Assembly: GCA_902167985.1 (NCBI GenBank)
Contig: CABHNZ010000002.1
Location: 62,001-126,000 of the forward strand
Reading direction: 5' to 3'
Length of the DNA stretch: 64,000 nt
Source: Shinella sp. UYSO24
GTDB taxonomy: Bacteria; Pseudomonadota; Alphaproteobacteria; Rhizobiales; Rhizobiaceae
In this document: positions 60,187 to 64,000 of the stretch, one piece after another
Layout of the letters: every line of letters begins with the position of its first letter
Numbering within the stretch: the first letter of the stretch is position 1
The notes under the pieces: generated by a model
Seen by the model: only the letters and a program-made list of their open reading frames with translations
Databases searched by the model: none
Told to the model about the DNA's origin: nothing
Made by a program: the position numbers and the translations under genes

Positions 60187-60363
60187 TCAGAATACCGCCA
60201 GATATTTCAGCAGCGAGATGATGCCGATGATGATGACGATCACGCGGGCAATCTGGCGCACGCGCGCGTCGAGCGGCAGCATGTTGATGAGATAGAGCAC
60301 CAGCACGATGACCAGAAAAGTAATCAGAATACTGATCAGAAGTGACAAACCCATTGGCCCCAT
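60187..60363 (-). CDS. Small membrane protein, 58 residues
   Basis: The frame MGPMGLSLLISILITFLVIV encodes two adjacent hydrophobic helices (LLISILITFLVIVLVLYLI and ARVIVIIIGIISLLKYLAVF) joined by a short polar loop with RVRQ. This is the pattern of the Thivi_2564-type small membrane proteins of unknown function. Starts at 60363 and further upstream are possible, since the ribosome site for 60363 is very close to the ATG. Confidence 0.65.
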   Translation of the reverse strand: MGPMGLSLLISILITFLVIVLVLYLINMLPLDARVRQIARVIVIIIGIISLLKYLAVF

Positions 60364-60468
60364 TCTCCATTTTCCGGCACCCAACGTGCCGATCACAGGA
60401 TTGTAATTGGAGGCGCTTGGCCGAAAGGAAAGAGGAGCGCCGAAGAAGAATGACGTCCGCGCAACCTC

Positions 60469-61263
60469 TCAGGCACCCTCATCGGGAATGTTGAGGATCT
60501 CACCGCAGGCCTTGCAGTGAACAGCATCCGCATCGTGCCGCTGCAGCCCGCAGCGGTGGCAGGCATATGTCACCTTGTGGGGACGAACGACCGCCTGCGC
60601 GAGACGCACGAATAGCGAAATGCCGACGATCATCGTCACCACGGAAGTCAGTTTGCCGAGAGGACCCGGAAGAGTGATATCGCCGAAGCCTGTCGTGGTC
60701 ACGGTCGCGACCGTGAAATAAAGGGCATCGACAAAGCCTTCGCCGCCTTCACGATCATAAAAGAAGCTCGTGTAGACGAAGCCCGTGACGAGGAAGAGGA
60801 AGACGAGAAAATTCAGGACTGCCCGCACCACGTCGAGATGCTCGGCGCAGCCCATCCGTCGCAACGCTTCCCTTAAAAGCGGGCTGCGGCCGATCGCCCA
60901 GAGCCGCATGACGCGCAGGAAGGCGAAGTTGAACAATATATCGGGAAAGGCGAGCGTTGCCAGAACGACAAGGTCGATCCACGTCATCGGGCGGCGCAAC
61001 CATTGGCCGAAAGAGGGGGCTGCTATCGCGCGCCCGGTCATCTCCAGCGCGATCCAGACCGCAATCCCGTAATCAATGATCAGATAGGACGGCCCGGACC
61101 GCAGATAGGGTCCGAGGACGAAGAAGGCGAGGATCGCAAGATCGATAATCGTCAGCGCCAGCTGCAGAGCAAAGCCGCCACGGCCTTCGGCCCTCTCGAT
61201 ACGTCGGATCCCACCGCGAAAATTCCTGCGGCCTGTCTGGCTGTCGGGTTCAAATATGTCCAT
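60469..61263 (-). CDS. Potassium channel-like protein with C-terminal zinc ribbon
   Basis: The 264-residue protein resembles voltage-gated-type bacterial K+ channels. It has about four spans, with a fourth-span-like stretch containing FAFLRVMRLWAIGRSPLL. The pore segment is YFTVATVTTTGFGDITL, carrying the TTGFGD selectivity filter, followed by a last span. The C-terminus has two CxxC pairs (YACHRCGLQRH and HCKACGEIL), a small zinc-ribbon-like tail that is unusual for a channel. I chose the ATG at 61263. Confidence 0.82.
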   Translation of the reverse strand: MDIFEPDSQTGRRNFRGGIRRIERAEGRGGFALQLALTIIDLAILAFFVLGPYLRSGPSYLIIDYGIAVWIALEMTGRAIAAPSFGQWLRRPMTWIDLVVLATLAFPDILFNFAFLRVMRLWAIGRSPLLREALRRMGCAEHLDVVRAVLNFLVFLFLVTGFVYTSFFYDREGGEGFVDALYFTVATVTTTGFGDITLPGPLGKLTSVVTMIVGISLFVRLAQAVVRPHKVTYACHRCGLQRHDADAVHCKACGEILNIPDEGA

Positions 61264-61339
61264 CGCGCCAAAATAAGAGCGTCCGTGTCGCTGGCAAGGC
61301 GTGCCCGTTCGAGAGAATTGCAGGAATGCTGCAATTAAA

Positions 61340-61371
61340 TTGACGCGCGAAGAATAAAAAGTTGACGCGCG
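61340..61371 (+). promoter_or_regulatory. Direct repeat and promoter upstream of the sugar ABC operon
   Basis: TTGACGCGCG occurs at 61340-61349 and again at 61362-61371, spaced 22 bases (two helical turns). The second copy supplies TTGACG as a possible -35, with ATATGT 17 bases later as a weak -10. The site is about 90 bases upstream of the binding-protein gene and is probably a regulator binding site. Confidence 0.5.
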
Positions 61372-61462
61372 CAAATTTTAGCGCATATGTGTCCGCATTC
61401 GCCGGCGCAAGGAGGCCAGCCGGAGGATGTCAGCCAGAGCGGCCTCGACGACGGGAGGAACC

Positions 61463-62356
61463 ATGACCATTTCTGCAAAAACCAAGACCCTGCTGATGTC
61501 CGCAGCCCTTGCGCTGGTTGCCGCAAGCGCCAATGCCGCCGGTATCGGCGCATCGCTTCTCACCCAGCAGCATCCTTTCTATAACGAGCTTTCCAAGGCG
61601 ATTGCCGCCGAGGGCAAGGCCCAGAACGTCCCGGTCGAGATCGCGATCGCCAATCAGGATCTCAACAAGCAGCTCGCCGATATCGAAGACTTCATCGTCA
61701 AGGGCGTCGATGTCATCATCATGTCGCCGGTCGACAGCAAGGGCGCGCTTGCAGCGGTTGCTCGCGCTCAGGCAGCCGGCATCAAGGTGATCACCGTCGA
61801 TGTTCCGGTCGAGGGCGCCAAGGTTTCCTCCTACATCGGCACCGACAACTATGCCGGTGGCGTGAAGGCCGGCGAACTGATGGCCGAACAGCTCGGCGGC
61901 AAGGGCAATGTCGCGATCATCGATTACCCGCTGGTGCAGTCGGTGGTGAACCGCGTCAACGGCTTCAAGGAAGCCATTGCCAAGCACCCGGACATGAAGA
62001 TCGTTTCGATCCAGACCGGCATCACCCGCGCAGAAGCGCTCGCCGTTGCGCAGAACATGCTGCAGGCAAACCCGGACATCAACGGCATATTCGGTTTCGG
62101 CGATGACGCGGCTCTTGCCGCTTCCGTCGCTGTCAAGTCCGCCGGCCTTGCCGGCAAGGTGAAGGTGATCGGCTTCGACGGCATGCCGGAAGCCCGCGCC
62201 GCCGTCGATAGCGACCCGGATATGGTCGGCGTCATCCAGCAGTACCCGGACCAGATGGGTAAGCTTGCCGTCGATACCGCGATCAAGCTCGAAAAGGGCG
62301 AGACCGTGCCGGAAAGCCAGCCGATCGTGCCCGGCGTCTACACCAAGAAGAAGTAA
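61463..62356 (+). CDS. Ribose-type sugar ABC transporter binding protein
   Basis: The 297-residue protein has a signal peptide (MTISAKTKTLLMSAALALVA, cleavage near ANA-AG) and a Peripla_BP_4 fold. Typical elements are GIGASLLTQQHPFYNELSKA, QDLNKQLADIEDFIVKGVDV, PVDSKGALAAVARAQAAGI, SYIGTDNYAGGVKAGELMAE and VKVIGFDGMPEARAAV. GGGAGGAACC precedes the ATG at 61463. The sugar cannot be named. It starts the operon that continues past the window. Confidence 0.9.
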   Translation: MTISAKTKTLLMSAALALVAASANAAGIGASLLTQQHPFYNELSKAIAAEGKAQNVPVEIAIANQDLNKQLADIEDFIVKGVDVIIMSPVDSKGALAAVARAQAAGIKVITVDVPVEGAKVSSYIGTDNYAGGVKAGELMAEQLGGKGNVAIIDYPLVQSVVNRVNGFKEAIAKHPDMKIVSIQTGITRAEALAVAQNMLQANPDINGIFGFGDDAALAASVAVKSAGLAGKVKVIGFDGMPEARAAVDSDPDMVGVIQQYPDQMGKLAVDTAIKLEKGETVPESQPIVPGVYTKKK

Positions 62357-62376
62357 GACTCTTTCGAGGTTTCGAT

Positions 62377-62412
62377 GCGGCCCGCTTAGGGCGTCCGCTT
62401 GGAGCGGGCCGC
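62377..62412 (+). terminator. Intercistronic hairpin between binding-protein and ATPase genes
   Basis: GCGGCCCGCT at 62377-62386 pairs perfectly with AGCGGGCCGC at 62403-62412 across a 16-base loop, 20 bases after the binding-protein stop. It likely stabilises or partly terminates the binding-protein mRNA, mirroring the hairpin between rhaS and rhaT. Confidence 0.6.
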
Positions 62413-62484
62413 AGTTTCCCGTGCCGTCTTGTCTAGCCTTGGAGCAGGTGGTGACGAGACGTGCCAGACTTCGGAGGTTTCCCC

Positions 62485-63997
62485 ATGGTCGGGACGCAGA
62501 CGACGTGATCCTTGAGATCCGCGACGTGTCCAAGCTGTTCGGCACCGTCGCTGCGCTGAAAACCATGCAGCTGAAGGTCCGTGCCGGACGCGTGCATACC
62601 ATTCTCGGCGAGAACGGTGCGGGCAAGTCGACGCTGATGAAGATCCTTGCAGGCGTGCACCAGCCGAGCGGCGGGACGATCACGCTCGGCGGCGCGCCCT
62701 ATGCGCCGAAAAACCCGCAGGATGCCGTGAAGGCTGGCCTGACGATCGTCTTTCAGGAGCTCAGCCTCTGCAACAATCTGACCGTCGCGGAAAACATTCT
62801 GGCGACGCGCGAGCCGGCAACGGCAGGCTTCATCAACGACAAGGCGCTGGTGCGAACCGCTGCCGCCCTCGTGTCGGATCTGAAGCTTCCCGTCCATGTC
62901 GAGGACAAGGTCGGTGACCTGTCGATTGCCCAGCGCCAGCTGGTCGAGATCGCCAAGGGCCTGAGCGTCGATGCCAAGGTCGTTATTCTGGATGAACCGA
63001 CCTCATCGCTCAGTGACAGCGAGGCGGAGATCCTCTTCGAGATCATCGCCAAGCTGAAGGCGAAGGGCGTCGCCGTCATCTACATTTCCCACCGCATGGA
63101 AGAAATCATGCGGTTGAGCGACGACATCACGGTCGTGCGCGATGGCACATACATCACCACCAGGGAAAAGAGCGAGACGACGATCGAGGAGCTGATTGCC
63201 CTGATGGTCGGCCGTGACATGAACGAGATCTACCCGCCGCGCGATGTACCGGCGCCACCGGCAAGTGCGCCCTCGGTGCTTTCGGTGAAGGGCCTGACGC
63301 GTCCCGGCGAATTCGAGAATATGAATTTCGAGGTACGCGCCGGCGAGATCCTCGGCTTTTTCGGCCTGATCGGTTCGGGCCGCTCGGAAGTCATGAATAC
63401 GCTGTTCGGCGTGCGTCAGGCGGCGTCGGGCACGGTCGAGATCGACGGTAAGGTCGTGAAGATCGCATCAGCGGTCGATGCCATCGATCACCGCATCGGA
63501 TTCGTCACCGAAAACCGCAAGGAGGAGGGGCTCGTCCTTTCCCATAGCGTCGAGACCAATATTTCGATGGTGGCGCTCGATAGCTATGCCGGGCCGTTCG
63601 GCTTTCTGAAGCGCCGGGCCGAGCGCAAGGCGGCACAGGTCGAGGTTGGGCGCCTTGTGATCAAGACGGCATCGCTGGAGACATCCGCCGGTGCGCTCTC
63701 GGGCGGCAACCAGCAGAAGATCGTGCTCGCTAAATGGCTTTTGACCAAGCCAAAGATCCTCATTCTGGACGAGCCGACGCGCGGCGTCGATGTCGGCGCC
63801 AAGTTTGAAATCTACAAGATCATCCGCCAGCTGGCGGCCGAGGGAACGGCGATCCTGCTCGTCTCCTCCGAACTTCCGGAAGTCATCGGCATGAGCGACC
63901 GCGCGTCATCATGAGCGAGGGCCACCAGACGGCTACCGTCTCGGCGCCAGATGACACCGGAAAAATTATGAGCTTTGCTACGGGATTTGCCGAATGA
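62485..63997 (+). CDS. Ribose-type sugar ABC transporter ATPase (tandem), frameshifted
   Basis: The protein, about 504 residues corrected, is an RbsA/XylG-type tandem ATPase. Domain one has GENGAGKST, LSIAQRQLVEIAKGL and VVILDEPTSSLSDSEAE; domain two has GLIGSGRSEVMNTLFG, LSGGNQQKIVLAKWL and ILDEPTRGVDVGAKFEIYKI. One base is missing just after the start (near 62500, ATG at 62485 behind GGAGG) and one near 63902, after which the frame ends SFATGFAE at 63995-63997. Without the start correction a GTG at 62505 would serve. Confidence 0.88.
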
Positions 63998-64000
63998 GTG
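63994..64000 (+). CDS. Start of the next gene of the sugar ABC operon (cut by the window)
   Basis: ATGAGTG here overlaps the ATPase stop by ATGA. The order of CUT2 operons makes a permease the likely product, but only two codons are visible. Confidence 0.3.

Overview
The window looks like a chromosome or large-replicon segment of an alphaproteobacterium of the family Rhizobiaceae (Rhizobium/Agrobacterium group). The reasons are the rhizobial rhamnose locus layout (rhaRSTPQUK divergent from rhaDI, with a fused aldolase/dehydrogenase RhaD), a thiCOSGED operon behind a TPP riboswitch, an orfA-pit phosphate operon with a Pho box, a RirA-type iron box, and high GC throughout. The genus assignment is an inference from gene content and protein sequence; no rRNA or tRNA gene was seen.

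Layout. 0-1.3 kb: end of a LuxR-type regulator and small hypothetical genes. 1.4-12.5 kb: complete L-rhamnose uptake and catabolism locus. 12.7-19.3 kb: galactarate/talarate dehydratase with LysR and LacI regulators and a tripartite tricarboxylate-type (TctCBA) transporter. 19.3-24.8 kb: TPP riboswitch and thiCOSGED. 24.8-28.4 kb: J-domain protein, lipoate ligase, orfA-pit. 28.7-32.5 kb: iron/siderophore ABC importer and a divergent methyltransferase sharing an iron-box intergenic region. 32.6-34.2 kb: cytosine-deaminase-like amidohydrolase and a small protein. 34.4-39.5 kb: tightly overlapping five-gene operon of an OpgH-like glycosyltransferase, an MDR dehydrogenase, a divergent pterin-synthase-like protein, a GT4 glycosyltransferase and a methyltransferase; I cannot assign its product. 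40.5-51.2 kb: organosulfur scavenging locus (Rrf2 regulator, SfnB, second acyl-CoA-dehydrogenase-like enzyme, two LLM flavin monooxygenases, peptide-type ABC importer). 51.8-57 kb: molybdopterin S/N-oxide reductase, GlcD-type oxidase, DsbA-like isomerase, TetR regulator. 57-61.3 kb: small protein genes, a D,D-carboxypeptidase with SPOR tail, OsmC, and a K+ channel with a zinc-ribbon tail. 61.4-64 kb: start of a second CUT2-type sugar ABC operon.

Functional logic. The region is dominated by nutrient capture: sugar and aldarate uptake with their catabolic enzymes, phosphate, iron and sulfur acquisition, each next to its own regulator or DNA operator. About thirty single-base frameshifts, almost all deletions, break otherwise intact genes across the whole window. 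They hit genes of every kind while both flanking frames keep conserved motifs, so I treat them as sequence errors rather than pseudogenes, and each such gene is annotated over its full span with the break position given.

The best candidates for something not yet described are the pterin-synthase-like/glycosyltransferase operon (34.4-39.5 kb) and the organosulfur locus with a peptide-type importer (40.5-51.2 kb).
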